Below, in pieces: positions 45,603 through 56,524 of a stretch of 64,000 nt of DNA. Location: contig NC_059299.1 in NCBI RefSeq assembly GCF_017591435.1, positions 12,665,817-12,729,816 of the forward strand. The letters run 5' to 3'. The translations under genes and the position numbers were made by a program. This stretch comes from Portunus trituberculatus. Its lineage: Eukaryota > Arthropoda > Malacostraca > Decapoda > Portunidae. The number at the start of each line of letters is the position of its first letter. Position 1 is the first letter of the stretch. The notes below the pieces were generated by a model that worked only from the letters and a program-made list of their open reading frames with translations, did not search any database and was not told the origin of the DNA.

Positions 45603-48600
45603 GCTGGAATGCCATGTAGGGTTTTCCTGAAAGTGTCTATGTCATACAGCCAGCAGGAGCCGCGACCCCCGCAGGACTCCTCCCACAAGCGACACGCGGC
45701 ATCTGGCGGGAAGGGCGCGACACAGATAAGCCACTGGTAAGCGTACACAAGGAAGAGGCAATACTACACTATAATTATAGTCATTGTTTATAAAGATGAT
45801 GTGGCACAGAAAGACGAAGCTCTAGTCTTTTTATCTTTGCTCACCATTAACCCTTTCACTGCTACACAATATTTTTCTCCTCGTCACGTAGGACTTTTAG
45901 ACACTTTAATTACAGGTTTTAGATGGTTATGTAGTTTAGTAGTTAGGAGAAAGCCGATATTAACCACCTTGCTACTATATCTTTTATGTGTCCATGTAAA
46001 TATCCTTTTATTCTATTTTACTTATTTTTTATGCAAGAGGGGAAAGCTGGCCAAGGGCAACAGAAGGAGTAAAACAGGCCTACTTAGAATGCCATTTCCT
46101 GAGCAGATCCGAGCGAGTTAGCCAAATGACAGAGATAAATGTCTTGAAATCTCCTTCTTAAATGAGGTCAAGCCATAGTAAGATAGAAATACAAAACCAG
46201 GTAGGGAGTTCCAGAATTTACCAGAAAAAGATATGAATGATTGAGAGTTGGTTAACTCTTACATTAGAAACCTGTAGAGAATAGGGATGAGAGGAAGAGG
46301 AAAGCCTTATGCAGCGAAGCCGCGGGAGGAGGGAAGGCATGCAGTTAGCAAGATCAAAAGACCATTTAGCAATAGAGGTAGGAGACAGCAAGATATGCAA
46401 CATTGCGGCGAAAACAGTCAGTCAAAGGAGAGGAATTGATAGGACGAAAAGCTTTTAATTCCACCCTAGCTATAATAAAACTGTGACTGGAAGCTGATCG
46501 ATGGATGAATTGAGTTTTTTGAGGCATTGAACGCTTCTAAGTTTTCTCTGTCCAAATCAGAAATCTTAGAAAGATTAGAAAAAAAAAATCAGGGTTTCTG
46601 TGGTGTTTCTGTGGGATCTGCTATCTTCCTGAAGGAAAAAAAACATCGAAAAGTGTAGGGTGGTATCATCAACGTAGGAATGGATAAGATAAGAAGTTTG
46701 GTCTAGAAGATCATTGATAAATAACAGGAAAAGAGTAGATAACATGAAAGAACCCTGAGAACCACCACTGTAAATAGATTTAGAACAATGGCCGTCTACC
46801 ACGCAGCAACAGAACGGTCGGAGAGGAAACTGGAGATGAAGTTGTCGAGGGAATGATATAAGACGTAGGAGGGTAGTTTGGAGATAAGAGCTTCGTGCCA
46901 GACTCTATCAAAAGCTTTTGATATGTCTAAGGCAACAGCAAGTTTCGCCAAAATCTTTAAAAGAAGATGACCAAGACTCAGTAAGGAAAGCCAGAATATC
47001 ATCAGTAGAGCGGCCTTAACGGATGCCATACTGGCGATCAGAACGAAGATTGTAAAGTGATGGATGTTTAGGAATCTTTCTAATGAGGACAGATTCATAG
47101 ACTTTAGACAAGCAAGAGATTAAAGCTATAGGAAGGTAGTTTGAGGGATTAGAACGGTCACCATTTATAGGCTGAATGTAGACAAACTTACAGCAAGACG
47201 GAAAGGTAGAAGTCGACAGACAGAGTCGGAAGAGTTTGCTAGGTAAGGTAAAAGCACGGAAGCACAATTTTTTTGAGAACAATAGGAGGGACCCCATCAA
47301 GCTTTAGGCCAGCAAGGGCAAGGAAAACAACATTACGAAGAATCTTAATTAAATGCATGAAATAGTCAGAGGGAGGAGAGGGAGGGGCAAGCCCAGAATC
47401 ATCCAAGGTAGCGTTCTTAGCAAAGGTCTGAGAGAGAGTTCAGCTTTAGAGACAGATGAGATGGCAGTGGTGCCATCAGTATAAATACAAGAGGAAAAGA
47501 TGACGATGTAAATTTATTAGAGATGTTTTTTAGGCAGATAGCAGAACCAGAATCTAGAGGGGAGTTGGATTTCGAAAGTAGACACCTGCCGAAACGATAT
47601 TTCAGGTGAAGTCTAATAGCACTGGTTCAGGTGGTACTGTGAACTTTCATAAAGCCTTAATGAACGTTTTCCTTTGTGTCTCATAACATAAGGGGACAGT
47701 CACAGCCTGCCCTCTAAAGACAACACTCTTCCTCCATACAAAACTACGTACACTAGCTACATATACGTACGCGGTAGAGTAGTAGATACGGTGGTGAGCG
47801 TGGGATCTGGCAGACGTCCATTCGTAGGTTCGAATCCCACCACGTACAGTCTTGAAATTTTGCCATTTGTTGAGTGGTTTAAGTTACCTACATGTCACCA
47901 TGGTAGCCAGGTTCTAGGTGGTTACACCAAAGATGCGCTTGGGTGGTGATATGGGCCCTAATATGGGTACCAATATAACTAAAATTGCCTGCGCCACTAA
48001 TAGGTGAAAGCTGAACAGTGCTTTCCATACTCTTCAAGTATACCTACAGGCACTATAGATCATAACATAAAAAAAAAAAAAAAAAAAAAAATTCTTCGCG
48101 AGCGCAAAAAAAGAAAAGAAAAGAAAAAAAAAATGACTCCTATTATCACCCTGTGAGTCCCTCTCCGACTATTATCTATTCAGCTTGTTTAGGGACTGGC
48201 ACCTCAGTGGGTCTTTTTTTTTTTACCACAATTTTTGTTGCCCTTAGCCCTTACACACACACAAAAAAAAAAAAAGAGAATAGACTTTAAATGATTTCGG
48301 GCAGAAATATAAAGTGCACGAGATTTAGCTAGGTGATGAGAGGCTCATGTACCTTTAGAGGGTAACTCTATCATGCATACCGCGAGAACAATCTGCGTTA
48401 AACCAAGGTTTGGAAGGTTTGGGTTGAGAGAAAGAGTGAGGAATATATGTTTCTTTGCCATAATATGGGTACCACAATAAATAAAATTGCCTGCGCCACT
48501 AATGGGCGGAAGCTGATCAGCGCTTCCCACATATACCCTTCAAGTATGCGTACAGGCGCCATAGGCCATAACATGGAAAATAAATAAATAAAAAAAAAAC

Positions 48601-50621
48601 AAATAAAAATAAGACACTATCATCTCTGTTATACGATCAGCACACATTGATGAGTCTCTTACAGGGAAACAGGAGTCATTCTAAGGAGAATCATGCATAA
48701 TACCTCCTCCGGTCCCCACAACTGGCAGAGGTGAAACACCACAGAAGCACCTCCGCTTTGGGAGATCCTGAGGAGGGATTGGGGAAATAAAACAAGATAC
48801 AGATATGAGACTGTGATCGGAGGAGCCAAACGGAGAAGATAGGGTAACAATATAAGCAGAAAGATTAGAATTAAGGAAAAGACCAACAACGATCAGATAT
48901 ACGAGTAGGCTGTTGCACCAGTTACTCAAGGTCATGAAGATTAGCAAAGCTAAACAGCTACTTCATCACGGTGGTCAGTGAAAGGAGAAGAAAGCCAAAG
49001 TTGGCGGTGAACAGTGAAATATCCACTGATGGAGATCTCCACGAAGGGATAGAGAAATAGAATGTGCTTCACTTTTAAAGTTAAAAGGACAAAGAATTTC
49101 CTATAGTCAGAGGAGTAGGGTGAGGGGTAAACAGCACATATTAATTTAGTAAGAGTAATTGGAATAGAGGACAGAATTTTTTTTTATTTTTTATTTTTTT
49201 TATTACGTTATGGCCTATGACGCCTGTAGGTGTACTTGAAGAATACGTATATAGGAAGCGCTGATCAGCTCCCACCCATTAGTGGTGCAGGTAATTTCAT
49301 TTATAGTAGTATCCATATCACCACCCAAGTGCATCTTTGGTGTAACCACCAAGAACCTGGGTATCATAGTGACATGTAGGTAACTTTAAACCACTCGACA
49401 AATGGCAGTGTTTAAGGCTGTATGTGGTGGGATTTGAACCATATACGCGTGGACGTCTGCCTGATCCCATGCTCACCACCTTACCCACTACGTCACCGCC
49501 TCCCCAATGAACGTGAGACGTGAGCAAGTCAAGTCGTTACGCACATGGAGGCAACATCCAGCTTTGGAGCGAAAATTAAGATAGTAGGAGGGAACAGGAA
49601 AGGAGCTACTGTCATTTGCCTCAGACACCTTTAATTCGGTGAGGAAAAGATGAGGTTTAGTAGAGGAGAGATGTTCTACAGATTGAAAATTAGAACCAAG
49701 ATTGAAAATAAATCCAAGACAGCGAAGGTTGCAGAAATTAATGAAGAAAAAGTTGAAGGGGAGTCGAGGCATTGATGGTCAGTACAGGAGCAGTCCGACC
49801 TGAAGGCATTTACGGTCCCCTCCACAGAACGGGATTCTGGGGCTATAGTGAGCTAAATGTTATAATAGAGGATGGACACAGCAATGAGAGTTAAAAAGAA
49901 GAAGAAGAAGAAGAAGAAGAAGAAGAAGAAGAAGAAGAAGAAGAAGAAGAAGAAGATTGGTTGATGATGATGACGATGATGATGATGATGATGATGATGA
50001 TGAAGAAAGTCTGTTGGCAGTCTTTTCCATCGAGATCATACTAACAAAACGTGCTATTTCAGTTCAGTCTGCGATGTTTTTTTTTTTTTCTATTTTTTTC
50101 TTTCCTTTTTTTTTTTTACACAATTCCCGAACCGTCATTCTTTTACTCCAAATGTGATAAAGGATGAGAAGGGAAGGCCTTTTCTGAAACATGCTTAGAG
50201 GTTGATGAATAAGAAAGAAACACAAATTAAAGATGATAAACAGGAAAAAAAAAAAAAAACGTAACGTGCTATTTCTTTTCTTAACAAAAGGTCACTACAT
50301 TATACAGTCATTTACCAATTAGTATAAAAAAAAAGATAAGAAAAAAGTCGATTGTAAAATAATCTTGGTTGAAGTTATCCAATATTTTTAAATTTCAACT
50401 AAATCACCTCACATTTCTTTCGTTTTCCTAGGCTCAACTAACTTAATTTCATTGGTAGAAAAAAAGAAAAAGTCTCACCAATAGCCCAGCCGAAGACCAC
50501 AGGCGCCGGGATGAAAGAGCATAGAGCGAGGACCGAATTGAACACACCCAGCCCTAAATCCTTGTCACGGGGCTCCACACACCTGCCGGCACGCGTCAGG
50601 GAGGGAAGAAATCAATAATAA

Positions 50622-50720
<99 letters not shown>

Positions 50721-51243
50721 TGTATGTGTGATAGCGCATTTCTTTTCTTCAATTATATCCTTTTAAATAATACCACAACTGAAACATATATTATTCATTC
50801 GCTACTGCTTCTGCTGCCAGTATTGTTTCTGCTACTACTACTATTACTATTACTACTACTACTACTACTACGACTTCTACTAAAAGAAAGGAGAAAACAT
50901 CACCATTATAATTACTACTACTACTACTACTACTATTACCACTGAGAAGAAGAAGAACAAGAACAAGAACAAGAACAGAACAAGAAAATAAAAGAAACCA
51001 ACAACCCCTCTTCTCCTCCCCCCCCCACCACACACACCTGAAAAGCATAATGTTGACCGGCACTCTGCTGGCTGCTAGTGTCATCTTAGTCAGCACAGTG
51101 AGGGCGAGGTACATATAGAAGGCTGGACACTCGTGGCTGCAGTACCCATCCACTGCTGACGGTGACGCTGACGAGGAGGCTGACTGGGGCATGTTGAGAG
51201 ATGAATTCATAACCTCAGCAGCACAGGAGCATCTTTCGTAAAC

Positions 51244-51322
<79 letters not shown>

Positions 51323-51357
51323 TTTAAGAAACAAATCAAACAGAAATATCATACACA

Positions 51358-51396
<39 letters not shown>

Positions 51397-52526
51397 CTTC
51401 TTACTAGCTTTGGCAATAGTGAAGTTACCGCTGCTGGAGTTAAGGATAGCGAGGGACGTGAAGGGCGAAGTATAGGAGGAGCACCCGGCGAAACAAGCAC
51501 TGTAGTAGGTGTCCCGCCCAGCTACACACACAGGGGAGAACTTAGGGGTACACCCACACGCCGCCATGCACTCCTCTAGCGAATCATCTGCACCTGGAGG
51601 CGTGGAGGGCTCGTAGGAGGGGGAAAGAGGGGTGTCACTTCGTCTCAGCACTGTGTCCATGCCTAGTATAACCTCACGATCACAGGACACGTTCACCTGC
51701 AGATGTGGGAGTGCGGGAGTGGTGAAAAGATTGTCATGAGGTTGTAGCATAAGGAAACACACACACACACACACACACACTAACCATGCTGAGGTGCAGG
51801 ATGCAGTTAATGACGGATAGGGAAGCCATGAAGATGAGGACAGTGCGGGAACGAGGCTTGATCAGCGATAGAGTTGCCCCCGTCATCAGCCAGCCCGCCA
51901 AGGTAGCAGCCGTGGCCGCCGCCGCTACACACGCCAGGATGATAAGTAGTTATATAATCGTATGCAGCAATGAAAGTGAATGAATGGCAAAGGAACTATC
52001 TATATAATAGCATTTGTACACTCTGAAACTGTCTTTTTTTCCTTTTTTTTTTTTTTTTAAGGAATAGAATTGTTTATATTTATTTTTCATCACTTTCTAT
52101 ATAAATATAAACTGGCCATCTCTAAAATCTCCCTTTACTAATTTCTTCTGGGAGTGGTGACTGAGCGAACCAACGTCTTCCTCTTTTGATGGCCTTGACC
52201 AGCGTCTTCCTATGCACGTACAGGAAAAACAATATAGTGAACCCAAGGATAACGACGGAAACATACATGCGAGGCTGGCAACTATGTAAAATTGGAAAAA
52301 AAAAAAAAAGAGTAAGAGCATCATACTCAGAATTACATAAAACGGCATACAGGAAAAAAAAAAAAAGTGATCTCTAAGACAATGAATGAAGCATCCATGC
52401 ACGACATACAACGATGAAAAAAAAGTGTTAATCTTCTTATTCAGTATTATGTAAGTCCACATTCAGAATAAAAAAATGAAATTGAGCGGATCACACGAAA
52501 CAACACCCACACATCCACCCATCCAT

Positions 52527-52576
<50 letters not shown>

Positions 52577-52618
52577 CCATCCACACACACACACACACAC
52601 ACAAATCCACCCATCCAT

Positions 52619-52656
<38 letters not shown>

Positions 52657-52676
52657 CCATCCATCCATCCATCCAT

Positions 52677-52720
<44 letters not shown>

Positions 52721-52733
52721 CCACCCATCCATC

Positions 52734-52790
<57 letters not shown>

Positions 52791-54105
52791 ACCTATGTAT
52801 TGGTTGGCACGCGCCGCTGACATCTTGAACTGGTGCTCAAGAAACTTTGGCTTGAAGGTTATGTAGCCGATGAAGGCGAACCAGAAGATGGACTGATTCA
52901 ACACCACCATTAGGTATACCTTGTTTCGCACCAGGCGCCGCAGACCACCGAACAGATCTATGGTGGGGAAGGCTGCACGTTACGACACTCCTACAGGTTA
53001 GTAGTAAAAGACACGTGCGAGGACCTCTTTGTATGACTGGGCGAAGGTTTGTTTACATTAGTAAGTGTCGGGAAGGGATGTATTACACGTGCTTTCAGAG
53101 TTATGTTCTAAATACTGTTCGATATGATTGCGCTGTTGTGACGCCAAAATCAATGCCAGTCAGTTGGTCAGTCCGACAGTCAGTTAGTCTGTCAGTCAGT
53201 CACTTCGGTAATTACAACAGACGCTGATTTTTTCTTCTTTTTTTTTTTTTTGTTCTTCCCTCGCGAACTTATAAAAAGTAACATAATAAAATAGGATTGA
53301 AATACTCAATTAAAAACATATAGTAAAGATTCGTGATGTATGAAAAGTATTTGTCATGTCCGTTTCCTTCTAATCAGTTACGTATCTATCTATCTATTTA
53401 TTTGTTCATTGATTTATTAGACAAAAATGTTTCGAGATTTTGGGATATCAAAGCAATTTTTTTTCAAAACAAAATAAATAAACAAATACATAGATTAATA
53501 AATCAACGTCAAACAAATAAACAAGACTGAATAAACATAGATTAATAAATAAATAAATAAAGGAAGAAAGAAAGAAAGAAAATACACATAAATAAATATA
53601 GCACTTGTCAAATAGAAAGAGGTCAAACAAATCTAGAAAATAAACAAATAAATAAATGCACTAAGAGATAAATAAAGGGAGGAGTCAAACAAATATAGAA
53701 GAATAATTAAATAAATGAATAAATAAATATATAAATGCACAGAAAAATATGGATCAAACAAATCTAGCTACTACATGAATAAACAAATAAAACATCAAAG
53801 CCAATCTAGGTAAACCCGCCGCAGCACACCTCTTATCGGGCTCTGGTTGCCGGGACGCAGGGTGGCCGCTAACTCTTGCACGGCCCTCACCCCGCCCTTC
53901 GCCGCCGCCTGTCGCAGCTCCCGCACCATCCTCCGCCGCGTGCCTGGCAAAGTCTTGGGCAGCAGCGCCAACAGCCACGCCTCCACGCCCAGACACCCAC
54001 CGATCACAATATAGCCTAAAGGCAGATGGGAGTGTAATAAGTACTAGTAATAGGAGGAGGAGGAGGAGGAGGAGGACCAATATTACCAATAATAATAATA
54101 AAAAA

Positions 54106-54160
<55 letters not shown>

Positions 54161-54909
54161 CAATAACAAAACCAGCAGCAGCAACAGCAGCAGCAACAAC
54201 AACAACAACAGCAAGAAAGATAAAAGAGAACAAGAACAATAATATGAATAAAAACAAGAACAAGAACAAAAACAAAAGAACATGAAGAACAAGAACAACA
54301 CCACCATCACCATAACCACAACTATAACCATCATCACCACCACTAACAACAACAATCACTCCCTCAATAAAAAAAAAAAAAGAAAGAAAGAAAGAAAGAA
54401 AATAAATAAATAAAACAATCTCTCGAAGCCCATCCTGCAAATCACAGTTTTCTCTCACCTATCCACCAGGCACCGATCCACTGTGGGTGTCTGGGTGGCA
54501 GGGGCGGCTCCTGGGACGGGTCTACCCACATGGACAGGCACCATGATGCTAGGGAATACGCACACACAGGGCCCAGAATACGTACACACCCCGATATAGC
54601 TGGAAGGGAAGGCATGAATGATACGAGATGAAAGAAAACGCGGGTGTGATGCGGTTGACAGGAAGGGGAAGGCAAGAAATGATGGATATGAGATACTAGG
54701 AAGAAGAAAACGAGGATATATTGCTGGAAAAGAACAGGAAATAATACTGAAAAAAAAGAGAGCCACTGAAAGAACCGAGGATATAATAAAGGTTGAAGGG
54801 AAAACATGAGGAAATGATACTAGAAAATAAGAGCAAGAAAGAAAATCAGGATATGGTTGAAGGAAAAAAAAAAAAAAAAAAAAAAGGCCGTGTTCTGTAA
54901 CATCGTAGT

Positions 54910-54970
<61 letters not shown>

Positions 54971-55074
54971 GTACCTAAGAACAGCGGCACCTTGTCTTTC
55001 CTCACAGCGTCGTCCAGATAAGTGTGTCCTACAGTGTAGTACATGAGCGACGCCAGGCCCGCGAGCACCTGCAC

Positions 55075-55147
<73 letters not shown>

Positions 55148-55556
55148 TCAATATTTGCGTAATCAATAACAGCGGAGTAGGTCAGGATGTGTACTTACAT
55201 AAGGTTTCACTAAAGATACATAGACACCGTGAAGACATGTATATTAATGTGGATTTTATGTATACGTTTATGCCTGTGTGTAAATGTATTTCTATTCTTT
55301 TTAAGCGGGCGAGGTTGGAGTCTGAGTTTGTAGGTAACTTTCAATTAATTTATACTTCTTTTTCCCCTTTCTGTAGTTCTGTCATTCTCTATCTACGGTT
55401 TATCAGATCAGATGGCTGCAAACATTCAATGCTCCTCGAGATGGCATTCCATATTTTCACTATGAAATAAAAATAAATAAATAGTCATATTCAAGACAGC
55501 ACCACAAGAAAGATTTTTAGTGCCAGAGAAAAAAGGAAGAGGAACAAGAGGAGGAG

Positions 55557-55626
<70 letters not shown>

Positions 55627-56073
55627 AAGAAGAAGAAGAAGAAGAAGAAGAAGAAGAAGAAGAAGAAGAAGAAGAAGAAGAAGAAGAAGAAGAAGAAGAA
55701 GAAGAAGAAGAAGAAGAAGAAGAAGAAGAAGAAGAAGAAAAAAAAAAAAGAAGAAGCAGTAGTAGTAGTTGTTGTAGTTGATAGTAATAGTTGAAATTAA
55801 TAGGTTTAACTAAAAGATTTCTTGTTCCCCCCTTTGTTATCAGTTGTGTCTATCCGTGTTAGACTTACATTAGACCATTTTGTTAAGTTTAAGGAGAAGC
55901 CACAGCGGTCAAAGGATTAATGACATGCGGTGTGTCTTGGCAGCCACCATTCTCACCTGTGCTAGGAGGTGGAGGGTGACCACCGTGTACTGCTCCGTGT
56001 TGATGGCCACGCCCTCAGCACCACAAGACGAGTTACCACCACTCCCCTCCTTCGTGCACAGACCCTCTGCATC

Positions 56074-56137
<64 letters not shown>

Positions 56138-56223
56138 GGAAATATTCATTAATCTTGTTTGCACATTATATAAGATCAAACTTTTATCAATAATACGAAT
56201 AACTAAAATCTATTGTCAGCATA

Positions 56224-56303
<80 letters not shown>

Positions 56304-56524
56304 GTTTGTGCACTTACTTCCGCTAGGTGTCAAATCTTGCGTCACGGCGGCGGCTGTATCACCAGGGCCGAAGATGAAGTGAGGGCTGGTGGCGAGCAGG
56401 CAGGCTGCAGTGGCTCCCAGCATGCTCAGCGCCAGCCACCTCGGTCTGTGTCCTCTCCCAGCGACATACGCCAGGGGGATCCCGAAGAAGAGCTGCACTA
56501 GATCGTTCCCCGTTGTAATGAAAG
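45127..56524 (-). CDS. OATP/SLCO organic anion transporter, 12 exons, N-terminus missing (gene span)
   Basis: Exons on the minus strand are 56524-56318, 56066-55957, 55068-54975, 54599-54459, 54015-53830, 52972-52793, 51924-51785, 51696-51397, 51243-51038, 50582-50479, 45702-45601 and 45227-45127. They join in phase to about 623 codons and a TAA. They cover TM2 to TM12: the GND..Q....PLAY..GRGHRPRWL block, GHTYLDD, QWIGAWWIGY, LPKTLPG, the TM7-8 segment, the Kazal-like loop with conserved cysteines, RCVEPRDKDLGLGVFNSV, and the final DAACRLW...GSCWLYD..TFRK block. OATPs are plasma-membrane carriers for large amphipathic organic anions; in insects one member imports ecdysone, but the subfamily here is unresolved. 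About 80-100 N-terminal residues, including TM1, were not found. The transporter signature differs from the DPRWVGAWWLGF consensus (HPQW...GY). Confidence 0.92.
45549..45600. repeat. (CA)n microsatellite at OATP exon k donor
   Basis: Read on the minus strand it is (GT)n and supplies the whole donor region of the exon. Confidence 0.95.
45601..45702 (-). CDS. OATP exon k (CxLW ... CWLYD)
   Basis: Acceptor CCCGCCAG; it encodes AACRLWEESCGGRGSCWLYD and IDTFRKTLHGIPA. The donor GCAG|GTGTGTGTG is the first unit of a (GT)n microsatellite about 52 bases long. Completes the D-x-x-C-x-x-W motif begun in the previous exon. Confidence 0.92.
47577..48260 (+). mobile_element. Internally deleted jockey-like LINE fragment, opposite strand
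   Basis: A LINE 5'-end segment (AGACACCTGCCGAAACGATA, 47579-47760), a SINE (47770-48080) and a LINE 3'-UTR segment (GGGACTGGCACCTCAGTGGG, 48190-48260) all read on the plus strand, inside the minus-strand LINE copy B. The whole coding part is missing. Confidence 0.6.
47770..48080 (+). mobile_element. tRNA-derived SINE, family 1, copy b
   Basis: A-box-like GCGGTAGAGTAGTAGATACG, B box GTTCGAATCC at 47829, the body GGGCCCTAATATGGGTACCA and an A-tail. Inserted in LINE-derived sequence. Confidence 0.85.
48462..48600 (+). mobile_element. tRNA-derived SINE, family 1, copy c (5'-truncated)
   Basis: It begins inside the SINE body (ATAATATGGGTACCACAATA) and ends in an A-rich tail. Copy A of the LINE is continuous across the equivalent point (TGCCA/GACACTATCATC). 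Confidence 0.82.
49175..49506 (-). mobile_element. tRNA-derived SINE, family 1, copy d
   Basis: On the minus strand it starts GGGGAGGCGGTGACGTAGTG (49505), has an altered B box (GTTCAAATCC, near 49432) and ends in poly-A (poly-T at 49179-49201). Inserted in LINE copy B. Confidence 0.85.
49891..50002. repeat. (AAG)n and (GAT)n microsatellites
   Basis: (AAG)n to about 49953, then (GAT)n to 50002, giving spurious Asp/Glu-rich frames. Confidence 0.95.
50479..50582 (-). CDS. OATP exon j (RCVEPRDK, TM11)
   Basis: Acceptor GCCGGCAG and donor ATTG|GTGAGA. It encodes CVEPRDKDLGLGVFNSVLAL, then CSFIPAPVVFGWAI, the OATP 'RCV....k...G......lg.IP.P...G..iD' block. The split codon GAT (Asp) is completed by the next exon, 4.8 kb away. 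Confidence 0.93.
50624..50719. repeat. (GT)n microsatellite
   Basis: About 96 bases of GT, 40 bases upstream of the OATP exon j acceptor. Confidence 0.95.
51038..51243 (-). CDS. OATP exon i (end of Kazal loop, TM10)
   Basis: Encodes VYERCSCAAEV, GYCSHECPAFYMYLALTVLT and ASRVPVNIMLF. The acceptor's polypyrimidine tract is a (CT)n microsatellite of about 73 bases ending in CTCTCAG. The donor CAG|GTGTGTG follows. Confidence 0.92.
51246..51318. repeat. (GA)n tract forming the OATP exon i pyrimidine tract
   Basis: On the minus strand this is (CT)n running up to CTCTCAG, the acceptor of exon i. A second (CT)n lies at 51361-51392, next to the exon h donor. Confidence 0.95.
51397..51696 (-). CDS. 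OATP exon h (Kazal-like extracellular loop)
   Basis: This exon has 100 codons, phase 0 at both ends. The block ECMAACGCTPKFSPVCVAG, then YYSACFAGC, is the Kazal-type disulfide-rich loop between TM9 and TM10. Acceptor CACATCTGCAG; donor AAG|GTAAGAGAGAG, which merges into a (GA)n microsatellite. Confidence 0.94.
51785..51924 (-). CDS. OATP exon g (TM8-TM9)
   Basis: Acceptor GCGTGTGTAG and donor ATG|GTTAGTGTGTG, the latter leading into (GT)n. It encodes AAATAATLAGWLMTGATLSL, then PRSRTVLIFMASLSVINCIL, two helices typical of the TM8-TM9 segment. Confidence 0.88.
52122..52274 (-). other. Stray transmembrane ORF inside OATP intron
   Basis: On the minus strand an acceptor-like TTGCCAG precedes PRMYVSVVILGFTILFFLYV, then HRKTLVKAIKRGRRW and a stop after SKGRF. 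One hydrophobic helix followed by a basic tail resembles a final OATP helix and C-terminus. Its phase does not fit the preceding exon (52972-52793) or the penultimate exon. It may be a fossil terminal exon of a duplicated copy, an unusual alternative end, or chance. Confidence 0.3.
52526..52792. repeat. (CA)n with CCAT interruptions
   Basis: A 265-base CA-rich array with ATCCATCCA interruptions, immediately next to the donor of OATP exon f. Confidence 0.95.
52793..52972 (-). CDS. OATP exon f (TM7)
   Basis: It encodes LFGGLRRLVRNKVYLMVVLN, then WFAFIGYITFKPKFLEHQF and SAARANQYI, the OATP 'Nx.y...f.PK.le.qf..sas.AN' block. Acceptor ACGTGCAG (52972), or an alternative in-phase ACCATAG acceptor at 52957. 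The donor GTGGGTGTGTG runs directly into a (GT)n tract. Confidence 0.9.
53830..54015 (-). CDS. OATP exon e (TM6 and cytoplasmic loop)
   Basis: Acceptor TGCCTTTAG; it encodes GYIVIGGCLGVEAWLLALLP then KTLPGTRRRM and a basic/Ala-rich loop (RELRQAAAKGGVRAVQEL). The donor AGAG|GTGTGC is inferred because it is phase-compatible with the next exon. Confidence 0.82.
54052..54160. repeat. (GGA)n and (TAA)n microsatellites
   Basis: A short (GGA)n is followed by (AAT)n in the intron before OATP exon e. Confidence 0.9.
54459..54599 (-). CDS. OATP exon d (TM5, signature WIGAWW)
   Basis: Acceptor CCCTTCCAG and donor ATAG|GTGAGA. It encodes CVRILGPVCAYSLASWCL and RHPQWIGAWWIG. The OATP family signature is present, but the usual Asp and Arg of D-P-R-W are His and Gln. 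Confidence 0.92.
54914..54969. repeat. (GA)n microsatellite
   Basis: Ends five bases before the donor of OATP exon c. Confidence 0.95.
54975..55068 (-). CDS. OATP exon c (TM4, GHTYLDD)
   Basis: It encodes VLAGLASLMYYTVGHTYLDD, then VRKDKVPLFL, corresponding to the OATP 'G.P.Y.LG..Y.DD' block. The acceptor TTTGGTGCAG has a (CT)n microsatellite as its upstream pyrimidine tract; a (GA)n tract starts a few bases after the donor. Confidence 0.92.
55077..55143. repeat. (GA)n microsatellite, exon c pyrimidine tract
   Basis: On the minus strand it is (CT)n and ends nine bases before the exon c acceptor. Confidence 0.95.
55556..55755. repeat. (TAG)n then (AAG)n compound microsatellite
   Basis: About 70 bases of TAG switch to about 115 bases of AAG. 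The spurious frame reads poly-Ser then poly-Arg. Confidence 0.95.
55957..56066 (-). CDS. OATP exon b (extracellular loop 2, TM3 end)
   Basis: Acceptor GGATGCAG and donor GCACAG|GTGAGA. It encodes GLCTKEGSGGNSSCGAEG and then NTEQYTVVTLHLLAQ. The acceptor is preceded by a (GT)n tract about 50 bases long. Confidence 0.88.
56084..56134. repeat. (CA)n microsatellite upstream of OATP exon b
   Basis: On the minus strand a (GT)n tract ends about 17 bases before the exon b acceptor. Confidence 0.95.
56224..56295. repeat. (CT)n microsatellite
   Basis: About 72 bases of CT lie 22 bases from the donor of OATP exon a. Confidence 0.95.
56318..56524 (-). CDS. OATP exon a (TM2-TM3)
   Basis: The acceptor CTTCCCTCAG follows a pyrimidine-rich tract and the donor is GGAA|GTAAGT. 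It encodes FITTGNDLVQLFFGIPLAYV, then GRGHRPRWLALSMLG and ATSPHFIFGPGD, matching the TM2-loop-TM3 region of OATPs. It is the most upstream exon recognised; the incoming phase (one base before CT) shows that a coding exon lies upstream. Confidence 0.9.

Larger units (their letters stand above)
46030..49850 (-). mobile_element. Jockey-like LINE, copy B (inside OATP intron)
   Basis: It is related to copies A and C. The 3' UTR (GTTGCCCTTGGCCAGCTTTCC on the minus strand) lies at 46035-46065. The reverse transcriptase has SYVDDTTLHFSM (about 46670, consensus YADD) and ALDISKAFDRVWHEALISKL (about 46900). Endonuclease-region sequence is at 48290-49850. It is interrupted by an opposite-strand LINE fragment (47577-48260) and by SINEs at 48462-48600 and 49175-49506. 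Many frame breaks are present. Confidence 0.85.

Noticed and set aside
50791..51339. A continuous 182-codon frame across OATP exon i
   Set aside because: Only 51038-51243 is exon; the rest is microsatellite and intron beyond GT/AG boundaries.
52476..52931. His/Thr-rich and Cys/Val-rich frames mimicking repetitive secreted proteins
   Set aside because: They arise from the (CA)n/(CCAT) array; only 52793-52972 on the minus strand is OATP exon.
55520..55762. Poly-Ser/poly-Arg frame
   Set aside because: Pure (TAG)n/(AAG)n repeat.
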